Below are positions 18,107-28,619 of a DNA stretch of 64,000 bases, one piece after another (position 1 is the stretch's first letter; every line of letters begins with the position of its first letter). Source of the DNA: Anaerolineales bacterium (GTDB lineage: Bacteria > Chloroflexota > Anaerolineae > Anaerolineales > UBA11579); NCBI GenBank assembly GCA_019454165.1, contig CP075367.1, positions 379,971 to 443,970 of the forward strand, written 5' to 3'. The notes under the pieces are model-generated. The model saw nothing but the letters and a program-made list of their open reading frames with translations. It ran no database searches and was not told the DNA's origin. A program made the position numbers and the translations under genes.

Positions 18107-18952
18107 ATGACCGAGAAGCTACCTACGCTGCTTATCACCGGCGCCTCCACCGGCATTGGCAAGGCGTGCGCCGTTCACCTGGCGCAGCGCGGCTGGCGCG
18201 TCTTCGCCGGCGTGCGCCGCACGGCCGATGGCCGCAGCCTGGCCGCGGCGGCCGGCAACATCACGCCTGTGATCCTAGACGTGACCAAGCCGGCTCACAT
18301 TACCCGCGCGGTACAAGCGCTGCAGAAAGCGCTCGGCCGCGGCGGCCTGCAGGCGTTGGTGAACAACGCCGGGATCGCCGTCGCCGGCCCGCTGGAGTTT
18401 TTGCCGATCGAGGAGCTGCGCTACCAGATGGAGGTCAACTTCATCGGCCAGGTGGCGCTGACCCAGGCCTGCCTGCCGTTGCTGCGGGCTGGGCGCGGGC
18501 GCGTGGTGAATGTCAGCTCCATCAGCGGCAAGGTGGCCGCGCCCTTGCTGTCGCCGTACTCGGCTTCCAAGTTTGCGCTCGAAGCCTTCACCGACGCGTT
18601 GCGGCGTGAGCTGCACCCGTGGAGGCTGCCGGTCGTATCCATCGTAGCCGGCAGCATCGCCACGCCCATTTGGGATAAGACGGTAGGCAGCGCCACGCGC
18701 ATGCGCGGCGATCTGCCGCGGCGGGCGGAAAGTTTGTACGGCCCCATGATGCAGCGCGGCTACCAGCGCGCCCAGCGCTCGGCGGCGCGCGGCCTGCCGG
18801 CGGAGGATTTCGCCGCCCTGCTGGAGCGCATCCTGCTGGCCGAGCGGCCGCGCACGCGCTACATCATCGGCAAGGGCACCTGGCTGGCGGCGACCCTGGC
18901 GCGGGTGCTGCCTGACCGCTGGATGGACCGGCTGCTGCGGCGCACCTACTAA
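18107..18952 (+). CDS. Short-chain dehydrogenase/reductase
   Basis: 281 residues with the NAD(P) motif TGASTGIG (about 11-18), NNAG (about 88-91) and the catalytic YSASK (about 150-154). It is a classical SDR, similar in layout to retinol-dehydrogenase-type enzymes; the substrate is unknown. There is no Shine-Dalgarno. TCTAAT at 18094-18099 predicts transcription from about 18106, one base before the ATG. Confidence 0.9.
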   Translation: MTEKLPTLLITGASTGIGKACAVHLAQRGWRVFAGVRRTADGRSLAAAAGNITPVILDVTKPAHITRAVQALQKALGRGGLQALVNNAGIAVAGPLEFLPIEELRYQMEVNFIGQVALTQACLPLLRAGRGRVVNVSSISGKVAAPLLSPYSASKFALEAFTDALRRELHPWRLPVVSIVAGSIATPIWDKTVGSATRMRGDLPRRAESLYGPMMQRGYQRAQRSAARGLPAEDFAALLERILLAERPRTRYIIGKGTWLAATLARVLPDRWMDRLLRRTY

Positions 18953-18985
18953 GCGCGCCGCAAGGCCGCTACGTATAATGTAAGC

Positions 18986-19480
18986 GTGCCGATACTCACG
19001 GATGGCGCCCTCGAAGTCTTCAGCAACAGCCCGGAGCAAACCCGCCGCCTGGGGATGCAACTGGGCGAGCTGTTGGCGCCCGGCGACGTCATCTGGCTGG
19101 AGGGCGACCTGGGCAGCGGCAAGACCACCCTGGTGCAGGGCATGGCCGCCGGCTGGGGCTCGGCTGACTTGGTGACCAGCCCCACCTTCGTGCTGGTGAA
19201 TGTGTACCGCCGCCCCAACCGCCAGCAATTCGCCCACATGGATGCCTATCGCCTGGAGAGCGCCGAAGACGCCGAGCAGCTGGACCTGGACGCGCTGATG
19301 GACCAGGGGCCGCTGATCGTGGAGTGGGCTCCGCGCATTGCGGCCGCCCTGCCGGCAGAGCGGCTGCATTTGCAGTTGCAGACCGTGGATGAAACCCGCC
19401 GTCACATTCTGGTGGAGCCGCACGGCGAGCGATACCAAGACATTGCCCGCGCTTTCAAAGACGCGGTGTACGGAAACTAA
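18986..19480 (+). CDS. tsaE: tRNA t6A synthesis ATPase TsaE
   Basis: 164 residues with the P-loop GDLGSGKTTLVQG (about 46-58), the SPTF motif (about 70-73) and DAYRLE. TsaE is the ATPase of the complex that makes threonylcarbamoyl-adenosine at position 37 of ANN-decoding tRNAs. The start is a GTG preceded by a consensus TATAAT (18974-18979) placed so that transcription begins on the G of the start codon. tsaB follows after 2 bp. Confidence 0.94.
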   Translation: MPILTDGALEVFSNSPEQTRRLGMQLGELLAPGDVIWLEGDLGSGKTTLVQGMAAGWGSADLVTSPTFVLVNVYRRPNRQQFAHMDAYRLESAEDAEQLDLDALMDQGPLIVEWAPRIAAALPAERLHLQLQTVDETRRHILVEPHGERYQDIARAFKDAVYGN

Positions 19481-19482
19481 CT

Positions 19483-20154
19483 ATGACCCTGCTCGCCATT
19501 GACGCTTCGACCCGCAACACCGGCATCGCCATCTACAATGGCGTGCAAGTGGTGTACGAGTGCAGCTGGTTCAGCGAGCAGTTCCATAGTGTGGAGCTGG
19601 CCCCGGCGGTTGAGCTGGGGCTGCGCCGGGCTGGCGTTGGTCCCAAAGATCTGAAGGCGCTGGCGGTTGCCATCGGGCCGGGCTCGTACACCGGCTTGCG
19701 CATCGGCCTGGCGCTGGCCAAGGGGCTGGTGTTCGCCCGCAACCTGGCGCTTGTCTCGGTGCCTACGCTGGATGTGCTGGCGCAGGGCCAGCCGCTGCAA
19801 GAGCTGCCCATGGCGGCCGCGCTGCAGGCTGGCCGCGGCCGCCTGGGCGTGGGCTGGTACCACGCCAAAGCGGGCGCCTGGCACGCCTCGGCCGCGGCTG
19901 AGCTGATGACGGCGGCCGAGCTGGCTGAGCGCATTCAGCGCCCCACCTACGTGTGCGGCGAGTTAAGTGAAGAAGACCGCGCCACCCTGGGGCGCAAGTA
20001 CAAGAACGCCGTGCTGGCCAGCCCGGCCTGGAGCCTGCGCCGGCCCGCCATCCTGGCGGAGCTGGGCTGGCAGCGCTGGCAGGCTGGCGAGCTGACCGAC
20101 CCGGCCGGCTTGACTCCTCTGTACCTGCAGGCCAGCAACGCGGTGCCGCAGTGA
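19483..20154 (+). CDS. tsaB: tRNA t6A synthesis subunit TsaB
   Basis: 223 residues of the ASKHA fold. LLAIDASTRNTGIAIY at the start and GPGSYTGLRIGLALAKGL (about 66-83) are diagnostic. TsaB is the non-catalytic partner of TsaD in t6A synthesis. The gene sits between tsaE and rimI, the usual order, and overlaps the next start codon by 4 bp. tsaD is not in the window. Confidence 0.95.
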   Translation: MTLLAIDASTRNTGIAIYNGVQVVYECSWFSEQFHSVELAPAVELGLRRAGVGPKDLKALAVAIGPGSYTGLRIGLALAKGLVFARNLALVSVPTLDVLAQGQPLQELPMAAALQAGRGRLGVGWYHAKAGAWHASAAAELMTAAELAERIQRPTYVCGELSEEDRATLGRKYKNAVLASPAWSLRRPAILAELGWQRWQAGELTDPAGLTPLYLQASNAVPQ

Positions 20155-20654
20155 GCACGCCTGACTTCATCATCCGGCCGATGCGCCTGGAAGATATTGA
20201 GCCAGTGCACGCCCTTGAGGTTGCCATCTTCCCCACGCCCTGGTCGCTCAACAGCTACTTGTTCGAGCTGCAGCAGAACAGCGCCTCGCATCAATGGGTG
20301 GCGGAAGCCCAGCCTGGCGGCCAGATCGCGGCCTATGTGGTGTGCTGGCTGCTGGGCGGGGATGAGCTGCACATCGCCAACATTGCCGTAGCGCCAGCCC
20401 ACCGGCGGCACGGCTTGGGCCGCCGCCTGCTGGCGCACGCCCTGGCGGCCGGCGCCGCTTTGGGCGCCGAGAGCGCCGCCCTGGAAGTGCGTGCCAGCAA
20501 TCTGGCCGCCCAGCAGCTGTATGCGGAGTTCGGTTTTGAAGTGGCGGCCGTGCGCAAGGGCTATTACCAGGACAATCACGAGGACGCCTGGCTGATGCAC
20601 CTGCCCAGCCTGGGCGCGTTTCTGGCGCAACAGGCCGGCCAAAACTCCGCCTGA
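20151..20654 (+). CDS. rimI: Ribosomal-protein-alanine N-acetyltransferase RimI
   Basis: 167-residue GNAT acetyltransferase. The acetyl-CoA loop VAPAHRRHGLGRRLL (about 84-98) and the LEVRASNLAAQQLYAEFGF segment are typical of RimI. The GTG start overlaps the tsaB stop (GTGA). It acetylates the N-terminus of ribosomal protein S18 in E. coli; here the target is inferred from linkage to the t6A genes. Confidence 0.9.
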   Translation: MSTPDFIIRPMRLEDIEPVHALEVAIFPTPWSLNSYLFELQQNSASHQWVAEAQPGGQIAAYVVCWLLGGDELHIANIAVAPAHRRHGLGRRLLAHALAAGAALGAESAALEVRASNLAAQQLYAEFGFEVAAVRKGYYQDNHEDAWLMHLPSLGAFLAQQAGQNSA

Positions 20655-20730
20655 CTTTCAGGGTAGAGTCTTGCCCAACACGGGTACTATTAAGCCCGCA
20701 TTTTTCGATAGCATCTCTATTAGAGGTTGA

Positions 20731-22050
20731 ATGACTGCAATTCGCACTGAACTTGAGCGCAAGCTGAACGAGCGCCGCGCCCGCATGGCTGTGCTGGGCA
20801 TGGGCTATGTGGGCCTGCCGCTGGCGGCTGTGTTCGCCGAGGCTGGCTTTGACGTCACGGGCATTGACCCGGACCCGCGCAAGATCGAAGCCCTGAACAA
20901 GGGTGAATCCTACATTGGCGACATCCCCAGCAGCCAGGTGGCTGCTTTGGTGAAGGCCGGCAAGCTGCACGCCAGCGCCACCTTCGAGCCGCTGGCCGAG
21001 ATGGACCTGGTGAGCATTTGTGTGCCCACGCCGCTGCGCAAGACCGGCGACCCGGATCTGTCGTACATCCTCTCGGCCACCGAGCAGTTGGCCAAATATC
21101 TGCACGCTGGCATGGTCATCGTGCTCGAATCGACCACCTACCCCGGCACCACGCGTGAGCTGGTGCTCGAGAAGCTCGAGAGCATCAGCGGGCTGAAAGC
21201 GGGGCAGGATTTCTTCCTGGCGTTTTCGCCGGAGCGGGTTGACCCCGGCCGCGAGGACTGGACCACGGTGAACATGCCCAAGGTCATCGGCGGCATCACC
21301 CCGGCCTGCGGCGAAGTGGCCGCGCTGTGGTACGGCCAGGCGCTTAAGACGGTCATTCCGGTCAGCTCGGCCGAGGTGGCTGAGATGGCCAAGCTGCTGG
21401 AGAACACCTTCCGCATGGTCAATATCGGCCTGGTGAATGAGATGGCGCTGATGTGCCAGCGCCTGGGCGTGGACGTGTGGGAAGTCATCGACGCGGCGGC
21501 CACCAAGCCGTTCGGCTTCATGAAGTTCACCCCCGGCCCCGGGCTGGGCGGCCACTGCATCCCGATCGACCCGCTGTATCTCTCGTGGAAGCTGAAATCG
21601 CTCAACTACACGGCGCGCTTTATTGAATTGGCGTCTGAGATCAACACCAACATGCCGCGTTACGTGGTCAGCCGCGTGCAGGAAGCGCTGAACGAGCACG
21701 GCAAGGCGCTCAACGGCAGCAAGGTGCTGGTGGTGGGCGCGGCCTACAAGCCGGATATTGATGATCTGCGCGAATCCCCCGCGCTGGATGTGATCGGCCT
21801 GCTGAAGGAAAAGAAAACCACGGTCAGCTACCACGACCCGTTCATCCCGCATGTGGAGCACGACGGCTGGGCGCTGGAAAGCGTGGCCGATATGCTCAAA
21901 GCCGCCGCCGAGGCGGATGCCGTGGTGGTGGTGACCAACCATACGGACTACGACTACCCGGCGCTGCTCAAGAACGCCAAGCTCATCATTGATACGCGCA
22001 ACGCTTTCGGCGCTACGGCCAAAGACAACCCCAAGGTGATCAAGCTCTAG
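20731..22050 (+). CDS. Nucleotide-sugar dehydrogenase (UDP-GlcNAc/ManNAc 6-dehydrogenase type)
   Basis: 439 residues of the UDP-glucose/GDP-mannose dehydrogenase family. It has the NAD motif GMGYVGLPLA (23-32), the catalytic Cys276 in GPGLGGHCIPIDPLYLSWK, and a C-terminal NDP-sugar-binding domain. The GGHCIPIDPxYL version points to UDP-HexNAc rather than UDP-glucose as substrate, giving an aminohexuronic acid. It heads the glycan operon, and its stop overlaps the next gene by one base. Confidence 0.92.
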   Translation: MTAIRTELERKLNERRARMAVLGMGYVGLPLAAVFAEAGFDVTGIDPDPRKIEALNKGESYIGDIPSSQVAALVKAGKLHASATFEPLAEMDLVSICVPTPLRKTGDPDLSYILSATEQLAKYLHAGMVIVLESTTYPGTTRELVLEKLESISGLKAGQDFFLAFSPERVDPGREDWTTVNMPKVIGGITPACGEVAALWYGQALKTVIPVSSAEVAEMAKLLENTFRMVNIGLVNEMALMCQRLGVDVWEVIDAAATKPFGFMKFTPGPGLGGHCIPIDPLYLSWKLKSLNYTARFIELASEINTNMPRYVVSRVQEALNEHGKALNGSKVLVVGAAYKPDIDDLRESPALDVIGLLKEKKTTVSYHDPFIPHVEHDGWALESVADMLKAAAEADAVVVVTNHTDYDYPALLKNAKLIIDTRNAFGATAKDNPKVIKL

Positions 22051-23018
22051 TGGCTACCTATCTGCTGACCGGTGCGGCGGGCTTCATTGCGGCTCGCGTA
22101 GCGGACCTGCTGCTGCAGGATGGCCACAGCATCGTGGGCGTGGATGATCTCAACGACTCCTACGATGTGCGCATGAAGCAGCACCGCCTGGATGCGCTGC
22201 AGAAGCACAGCCAGTTCGAATTTCATCACATGGATATTGCCGACCGCGACAAAGTGGCTGCCCTGGGGCGGCCATACGACGCGGTGATAAACCTGGCGGC
22301 GCGGGCCGGCGTGCGCGACAGCGTGCGCGACCCGTGGGTGTATATATCCGCCAACATGGTGGGCACCACCAACCTGCTCGAGCTGTGCAAAGCGCACCGC
22401 GTCCCCAAGTTCATCCTGGCGTCCACCTCAAGCATCTACGGTAACGACGCTCCGCTGCCCACGCCGGAGACGGCCGAGAGCAGCCGCCCGCTACAGCCGT
22501 ACGCGGCCAGCAAGAAGGGCGCCGAGGCCATGTGCCATGCGTATCACTACCTGGATGGCATTGATGTCTCGGTGGTGCGCTATTTCACCGTGTATGGCCC
22601 GGCTGGCCGCCCGAATATGTCCATGTTCCGCTTCATGCAATGGATCAACGAAGGCCGCCCGGTGCTGGTGAATGGCGACGGTGAGCAGAAGCGCGGCTTC
22701 ACGTATCTGGACGATATTGCGCGCGGCACCATTTTGGCGCTCAAGCCGGTAGGCTACGAGATCATCAACCTCGGCGGCCACGAAACCATCTCGATCAACC
22801 AGCTCATCACGATGATGGAAGAGGCGCTCGGTAAGAAGGCCACCATCACGCATGGCCCGTTCGACAAAGCTGACATGATGGCCAACTGGGCCGATGTGAG
22901 CAAGGCCGGCCAGCTGCTGGGCTGGGAGCCGGCCGTGGGGCTGCACGAGGGCATTAGCCGCATGGTGGCCTGGTACAGGCAGGAACACAGCTGGGCCAGC
23001 CAGATCAACACGGACTAA
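22050..23018 (+). CDS. NAD-dependent nucleotide-sugar epimerase
   Basis: 322-residue extended SDR: GAAGFIA at 8-14, YAASKKGAE with catalytic Tyr151, and RYFTVYGPAGRPNMSMF. The last motif is typical of UDP-glucuronate 4-epimerases, which fits an enzyme acting on the uronic acid made by the upstream dehydrogenase. The first Gly of the usual GxxGxxG motif is kept, but the third is Ala. The start is a GTG sharing one base with the preceding TAG. Confidence 0.9.
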   Translation: MATYLLTGAAGFIAARVADLLLQDGHSIVGVDDLNDSYDVRMKQHRLDALQKHSQFEFHHMDIADRDKVAALGRPYDAVINLAARAGVRDSVRDPWVYISANMVGTTNLLELCKAHRVPKFILASTSSIYGNDAPLPTPETAESSRPLQPYAASKKGAEAMCHAYHYLDGIDVSVVRYFTVYGPAGRPNMSMFRFMQWINEGRPVLVNGDGEQKRGFTYLDDIARGTILALKPVGYEIINLGGHETISINQLITMMEEALGKKATITHGPFDKADMMANWADVSKAGQLLGWEPAVGLHEGISRMVAWYRQEHSWASQINTD

Positions 23019-23019
23019 T

Positions 23020-24378
23020 ATGCTGCGCAGCCCGCTCGAAAAGCTCAACAAGATCTACTTGCGTGTCTTTGATTCGGAGTTCATGCGCCGCATTCTGCGC
23101 AACTCCAGCTATCTGGTGAGCGCCACGGTGGTGACCGCCGGCATTGGCTTTGTGCAGAACGCCTTCCAGTTCCGCGTGCTGGGCGTGGCTGGCGTGGGTC
23201 TGATGGCGGCCATGGCGGCTTTCACCAACGTCATCAATCGCTTCACCGCCTTCCGCATTGACGAGCTGGTCATCAAGTATGTGCGCCTGTATGTCGAGCG
23301 CAAGGAGCCGCTGAAAGCTGCGGCGGTGTACAAACTGGCCGCCCTGCTGGAAGCTGGCGGGGCCATCCTCGCTTTTGGACTCATCTATTTCCTCGCCCCG
23401 CTGGGCGTGCAGTTCTTCTCGGATGTGAGCGGGGTCGAGGCGCTGTTCGTGCTGTATGGCACGCTGGTGCTGATCAACCTCACCTATGACAGCTCTGACG
23501 GCATCCTGCAGGTCTTCAACCGCTTTGACGCAAAATCGGTCATTGATGTATGCCAGAGCCTGCTGCGCCTGGGACTGACCGCCTGGGTGTTCTTCAACGG
23601 CGGCGGCTTGATGGAGATCATCCTGGCCGAGCTGGCCGGGCGCCTGCTGCGCTCGCTGGCCGTCATCATCCTGGCTTTGCGCACCGCCAAGCGCGAGTGG
23701 GGCGCGGGCTGGTGGCGCACGCCGATCAGCGTGCTGCAGAGTGACCGCCGCAGCCTGCTGACCTTTGCGTTCAGCACCAACCTGAGCGCCACGGTCAGCC
23801 TGGTGGCCAAAGACAGCGAAGATCTGTGGGTCAACGCCTTCCTGGGCAACGTCAGCGGCGGCATTTATGCGGCGGCGCGCAGCCTGATCGGCTTGCTGCA
23901 GATCCCGATCAGCCCGCTGCCCTCCACCACGTATCCGGAGCTTTCGCGCGCGGTGGCGCAGGACAACTGGAAGGCGGTGCGCGGCGTGCTGCGGCGCGGC
24001 TCGCTGTTGGCGGCTTTGTATTCGCTGCCGGTGGCGGTGCTGCTGATCGTCTTCGGCCGCCAGGTCATCACCTGGTATCAGGGTGAAGCGTTCCTGCCGG
24101 CCTATCTGCCGCTTGTGGTACTCACGATCGGCTATACGGTCGTCAATCTCTTTTACTGGAGCCGGGCGGCCTTGCTGGCCTTTAACCGCCCGGTGTATCC
24201 CACCCTGATCAATCTTGCCGGCATGCTGCTCAAGATCGCCGGCGTGTTCGCCTTCGCGCAGTATGGCGCGGTGGGTTTCGCCGCCCTGCTGTCTGGCTAT
24301 TACATATTCACGGTCGGCTTGTCCGTATTGCGCATCAACCAAGACCTGCGCCGCCACCTGGCGCCCGCGGCGGCCTGA
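23020..24378 (+). CDS. Polysaccharide flippase (Wzx/MATE-like)
   Basis: 452 residues with about twelve to fourteen hydrophobic helices in the pattern of the oligosaccharide flippase family (PST/MVF). It probably moves lipid-linked glycan repeat units across the cytoplasmic membrane. It starts 2 bp after the epimerase, and its stop overlaps the glycosyltransferase start by one base. Confidence 0.9.
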   Translation: MLRSPLEKLNKIYLRVFDSEFMRRILRNSSYLVSATVVTAGIGFVQNAFQFRVLGVAGVGLMAAMAAFTNVINRFTAFRIDELVIKYVRLYVERKEPLKAAAVYKLAALLEAGGAILAFGLIYFLAPLGVQFFSDVSGVEALFVLYGTLVLINLTYDSSDGILQVFNRFDAKSVIDVCQSLLRLGLTAWVFFNGGGLMEIILAELAGRLLRSLAVIILALRTAKREWGAGWWRTPISVLQSDRRSLLTFAFSTNLSATVSLVAKDSEDLWVNAFLGNVSGGIYAAARSLIGLLQIPISPLPSTTYPELSRAVAQDNWKAVRGVLRRGSLLAALYSLPVAVLLIVFGRQVITWYQGEAFLPAYLPLVVLTIGYTVVNLFYWSRAALLAFNRPVYPTLINLAGMLLKIAGVFAFAQYGAVGFAALLSGYYIFTVGLSVLRINQDLRRHLAPAAA

Positions 24379-25499
24379 TGCGGGTCGCCCTGATCGAGCC
24401 CGGCGAACTGCCGGCCCAGACCGCCAACAGCATCCAACGCATGAAGATGGCCCAGGCGCTGGCCGCCACGGGCAACAGCGTGCGCGTGTTCGCGCCCGGC
24501 AAGCACCCCGGCATCACCTGGCCCGAGTTTGCCAAGCACTATGGCCTGCAGCACGAATTCGAGCTGGAGTGGGTGCCCAACCTGCCGGCCCTGCGGCGCT
24601 ACGACTTTGCCGTCAACGTAGTGCGCCGGGCGCGCGCTTGGGGCGCGGAGCTGTTGTATTCGCGCTCGCCACAGGCCGCCACCTGGGCGGCGCTGCGCGG
24701 GCTCCCCAGCATCTTTGAGCTGCACGACGTACCGATGGGCTTCATGGGCCCGTGGCTGCTGCGCCGCTTTCTGGCGGCGCCGGCTGCCCGCCGCCTGGTG
24801 GCCAATACCCAGTTCTTGGCGGATACCATCTCGGCACAATACCCGGTCCCGGCCCGCGAGGGCTTTTTGCTGATGGCGCCCAACGGCGTAGATTTGGAAC
24901 GCTATGCCGACTTGCCGCAACCAGCGGCCGCCCGCACGCAGCTTGGCCTGCCGGATGGGTTCACCGTCGGCTACACCGGCCATCTGTACCCCGGGCGCGG
25001 GCTGGACATGATGCTGGAGCTGGCTACGGCGTTGCCTGAGATGCGCTTCCTGCTCGTGGGCGGCAAGCCCGCCGATGTCGATGCGGCCCGCCAGCGGGCG
25101 GCGGGGTTGCCCAATATCACGCTGACCGGCTTCGTGCCCAATGCGGAACTGTCGCGCTACCAGGCCGCCGCGGATGTGCTCATCATGCCGTACAGCCAGC
25201 AGGTGTCCGGTTCCTCTGGTGGCGACATTGCGCCCTACCTGAACCCGATGAAAATGTTCGAGTATCTGGCGTGCGCCCGCCCCATCGTGACCAGCGACCT
25301 GCCTATATTGCGCGAAGTGCTGAGCGAAGATAACGCCGTGATCCTGCCCAGCCAGGATGTGGCCGCCTGGGCTGGGACGCTGCGCCAGCTGGCGGCCGAC
25401 CCAGCCCGCCGGCAGGCGCTGGCGACAGCCGCCCGGCGCGTTGCCGAGCAAAATACCTGGCAGCAACGTGCCCAGCGCCTGTTGGCTGGCCTACGTTAG
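24378..25499 (+). CDS. Glycosyltransferase family 4
   Basis: 373-residue GT-B enzyme. The middle VGYTGHLYPGRGLDMMLELA and the C-terminal NPMKMFEYLACARPIVTSDLPILREVL (the E-x7-E type nucleotide-sugar site) are standard for GT4. It transfers a sugar from an NDP-sugar; donor and acceptor are unknown. The ATG overlaps the flippase stop. Confidence 0.92.
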   Translation: MRVALIEPGELPAQTANSIQRMKMAQALAATGNSVRVFAPGKHPGITWPEFAKHYGLQHEFELEWVPNLPALRRYDFAVNVVRRARAWGAELLYSRSPQAATWAALRGLPSIFELHDVPMGFMGPWLLRRFLAAPAARRLVANTQFLADTISAQYPVPAREGFLLMAPNGVDLERYADLPQPAAARTQLGLPDGFTVGYTGHLYPGRGLDMMLELATALPEMRFLLVGGKPADVDAARQRAAGLPNITLTGFVPNAELSRYQAAADVLIMPYSQQVSGSSGGDIAPYLNPMKMFEYLACARPIVTSDLPILREVLSEDNAVILPSQDVAAWAGTLRQLAADPARRQALATAARRVAEQNTWQQRAQRLLAGLR

Positions 25500-25522
25500 A
25501 ATTAGCGCTGATTTCCATCTGA

Positions 25523-26506
<984 letters not shown>

Positions 26507-26545
26507 TTCGATGTTCGCCAGCAGCCCTGGCGGTAAAATCAACGA

Positions 26546-26581
26546 ATGTCCCCAGTAGGAGCTAATGTACTGGTTTCGTAA
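26546..26581 (+). CDS. Possible 11-codon leaderless upstream ORF
   Basis: An ATG lies exactly where transcription is predicted to start from TAAAAT (26534-26539). It opens an 11-codon frame that ends 17 bases inside the following membrane-protein gene. The real RBS of that gene (AGGAG) lies within this small ORF. It may couple translation, or be coincidental. Confidence 0.3.
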   Translation: MSPVGANVLVS

Positions 26582-28619
26582 CGGCAGCAGCCTGGACCTT
26601 TTGCCCTGGCTGCTGGCCTTTTTGCTTGCCTGGCTGGCAGGCTGGCTGCTGGCTTCGCACGCCTTCAAGCTGAGCCGGAACGAACGCCTGATCGCCGGCC
26701 TGGGCCTGGGTGTGGTGCTGAGCGCCTGGCTGGTGAATGTGGTTGGCCGCTGGCTGCCCGCCAACCTTGCGTTTTGGGCCGCGCCGCTCTTGCTACTGCT
26801 GGTTGGCGGGCTGGCCGCGTGGCGCAGCCCGCGGCGGCCGCTGCTGGCCCGCGCCGACCTGCACATCTGGCCCTGGCTGGTGGCCGGGCTGGGATTTGTG
26901 TGGCTGTTCCTGCTGTGGAGCAAGGGCCTGGCCCTGTTCGACGAGCACAAGAACCTTTCGCTGATCTCGGTCATCGGCAACGGCGAGATCCCGCCGCTAT
27001 ATCACGAGCCCAACTTTTATCTCGCATACCACTACGGCTTTCATTTGTTCGCGGGCGGCTTGATGCAGCTGGGCAAGCTGCTGCCGTGGAGCGCCTTCGA
27101 TGTGGCCAAGTCGCTGGCTTGGGGCATCAGCTTGCTGCTGGCGGTCGTGCTTGGCCGCCGCATGACCGGCAGCGTGTGGGGCGGGTATGCCACCGCGGCC
27201 GTCCTGGCCCTGGCCAGCGGGGTGCGCTATCTGCTCACCATGCTGCCGCCGGGCATCCTGCTGCGGGCGGATAGCTTGATCCAACTGCAGGGCACCAGCT
27301 CATCGATCGGCCTGCCGTTCTCGCAGGCCTTGCTGGCTGGCTGGCCGGTGGATGGCGGCCCGCCGCTGGCCTACCCCTTCGCTTTCCTCAACGGCATATT
27401 GCAGCCGTTTGTCATGGCGCATCAAGGGCCAAATATTTTCTCCGTACTTATTTTTCTTTTGGTGTGGCTGTTGCTGCCGCGCATCACCGGCCGCTTCTCG
27501 ACCGTGGTGCTGGCCGCAGTCTTCGCCATGTGGGCGCTGGTGTGGGAGAGCAGCTATGCTCTGTTCGCGCTCGGCCTGGTGGGCTTTGCGGCCATCCATT
27601 ATTTCCGCAAGCGTGACTTGAACTTGCCATACCTGCGGGCTGCGCTGGCCGCCCTCCTGCTGTCCGCGCCGGTTGTGCTGCTGCAAGGCGGCACCTTCAC
27701 CGAGATGGCGCGCGGCATGCTCACTTCGCTGAGTGCCGGGTCGCAGGCGGCCGGCAGCCTGCTGAGCGCGCTGCTGCCGCACTCCGTTGCGGCCCAGGCC
27801 GAGGCCGCGAATTTCCTCGGCTTCTCGCTGCGCTGGCCGCCCGCCATCGTCTCCTCGCATCTGGGGGCGCTGCGCCTATTCTCGCCGGTCGAGCTGGTAG
27901 TGGCCCTGTTCGAGCTCGGCCCCATCGTGCTGTTCGCGCCGCTGCTGACGGCCTGGGCTTGGCGGCGCGCCCAGGCGGGTGAATGGATATTGGGCGCGCT
28001 GAGCGTGGCGGCCTGGGCCGGTTTGTTGATTCCAATCATTTTCGAATACCAAACTGACCGCGACATTTCTCGCCTGACTAGCCAGGCGCTGCTGATCTGG
28101 GGCATCATGCTGGTCTTCGCCATCGGTGACCGGGCCGCCCGTTGGCGGCCGCAGGTGCGCGTGGCTGCCATCGCCGCCCTGGCGTTGGCTTGCCTGGGCG
28201 GCTTGCTGGTGGCCGGTATCCAGATGACGGCCGCATCCAGCACGCAACTGGGCGATGGCTTTGATAAGCTGGATGCCGATCTTGCCGCTCAGGTGTGGGG
28301 CACCCTGCCCGATGACGCGCGCCTGTTCGGCCCCTTCGGCTCGTCCACGATCCTGACCGGCAGGCTGGCCGGCCAACTGCTGGATGTGCCTGCCGAGGGT
28401 TCGGTTTGGGATATGCTTGAAAAAGAACCCAGCCTGGAAGCTATCCGCTCCTACAGCTTTGACTATGTTTATATCGACAGCCGCTGGTGGGGCAATATTC
28501 CGGCCGCGGCCCGCGCCAATGCCAACCTGAATGCCGGCTGTGTTGTGACCGTGGCTGAAGTTTGGGATAATTCTCGAATTAACTTCCGCCGCCTACTGGA
28601 TCTGAGCAACTGTAACTAA
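26565..28619 (+). CDS. Large membrane protein, GT-C glycosyltransferase-like
   Basis: 684 residues with about thirteen membrane helices and a short soluble C-terminal part (last 130). The loop after the second or third helix, FDEHKNLSLISVIGNGEIPPLYHEPNFYLAYHYGFHLFAGG, has acidic and His residues placed like the first outer loop of GT-C transferases. Its place among glycosyltransferases supports a lipid-sugar-dependent transferase or polymerase. AGGAG lies 3 bp before the ATG. No confident family assignment. Confidence 0.75.
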   Translation: MYWFRNGSSLDLLPWLLAFLLAWLAGWLLASHAFKLSRNERLIAGLGLGVVLSAWLVNVVGRWLPANLAFWAAPLLLLLVGGLAAWRSPRRPLLARADLHIWPWLVAGLGFVWLFLLWSKGLALFDEHKNLSLISVIGNGEIPPLYHEPNFYLAYHYGFHLFAGGLMQLGKLLPWSAFDVAKSLAWGISLLLAVVLGRRMTGSVWGGYATAAVLALASGVRYLLTMLPPGILLRADSLIQLQGTSSSIGLPFSQALLAGWPVDGGPPLAYPFAFLNGILQPFVMAHQGPNIFSVLIFLLVWLLLPRITGRFSTVVLAAVFAMWALVWESSYALFALGLVGFAAIHYFRKRDLNLPYLRAALAALLLSAPVVLLQGGTFTEMARGMLTSLSAGSQAAGSLLSALLPHSVAAQAEAANFLGFSLRWPPAIVSSHLGALRLFSPVELVVALFELGPIVLFAPLLTAWAWRRAQAGEWILGALSVAAWAGLLIPIIFEYQTDRDISRLTSQALLIWGIMLVFAIGDRAARWRPQVRVAAIAALALACLGGLLVAGIQMTAASSTQLGDGFDKLDADLAAQVWGTLPDDARLFGPFGSSTILTGRLAGQLLDVPAEGSVWDMLEKEPSLEAIRSYSFDYVYIDSRWWGNIPAAARANANLNAGCVVTVAEVWDNSRINFRRLLDLSNCN

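Noticed and set aside
20248-21942. 564-codon open frame antisense to rimI and the nucleotide-sugar dehydrogenase
   Set aside because: It spans two well-defined genes on the other strand; His/Gln/Arg-rich composition is typical of antisense shadows.
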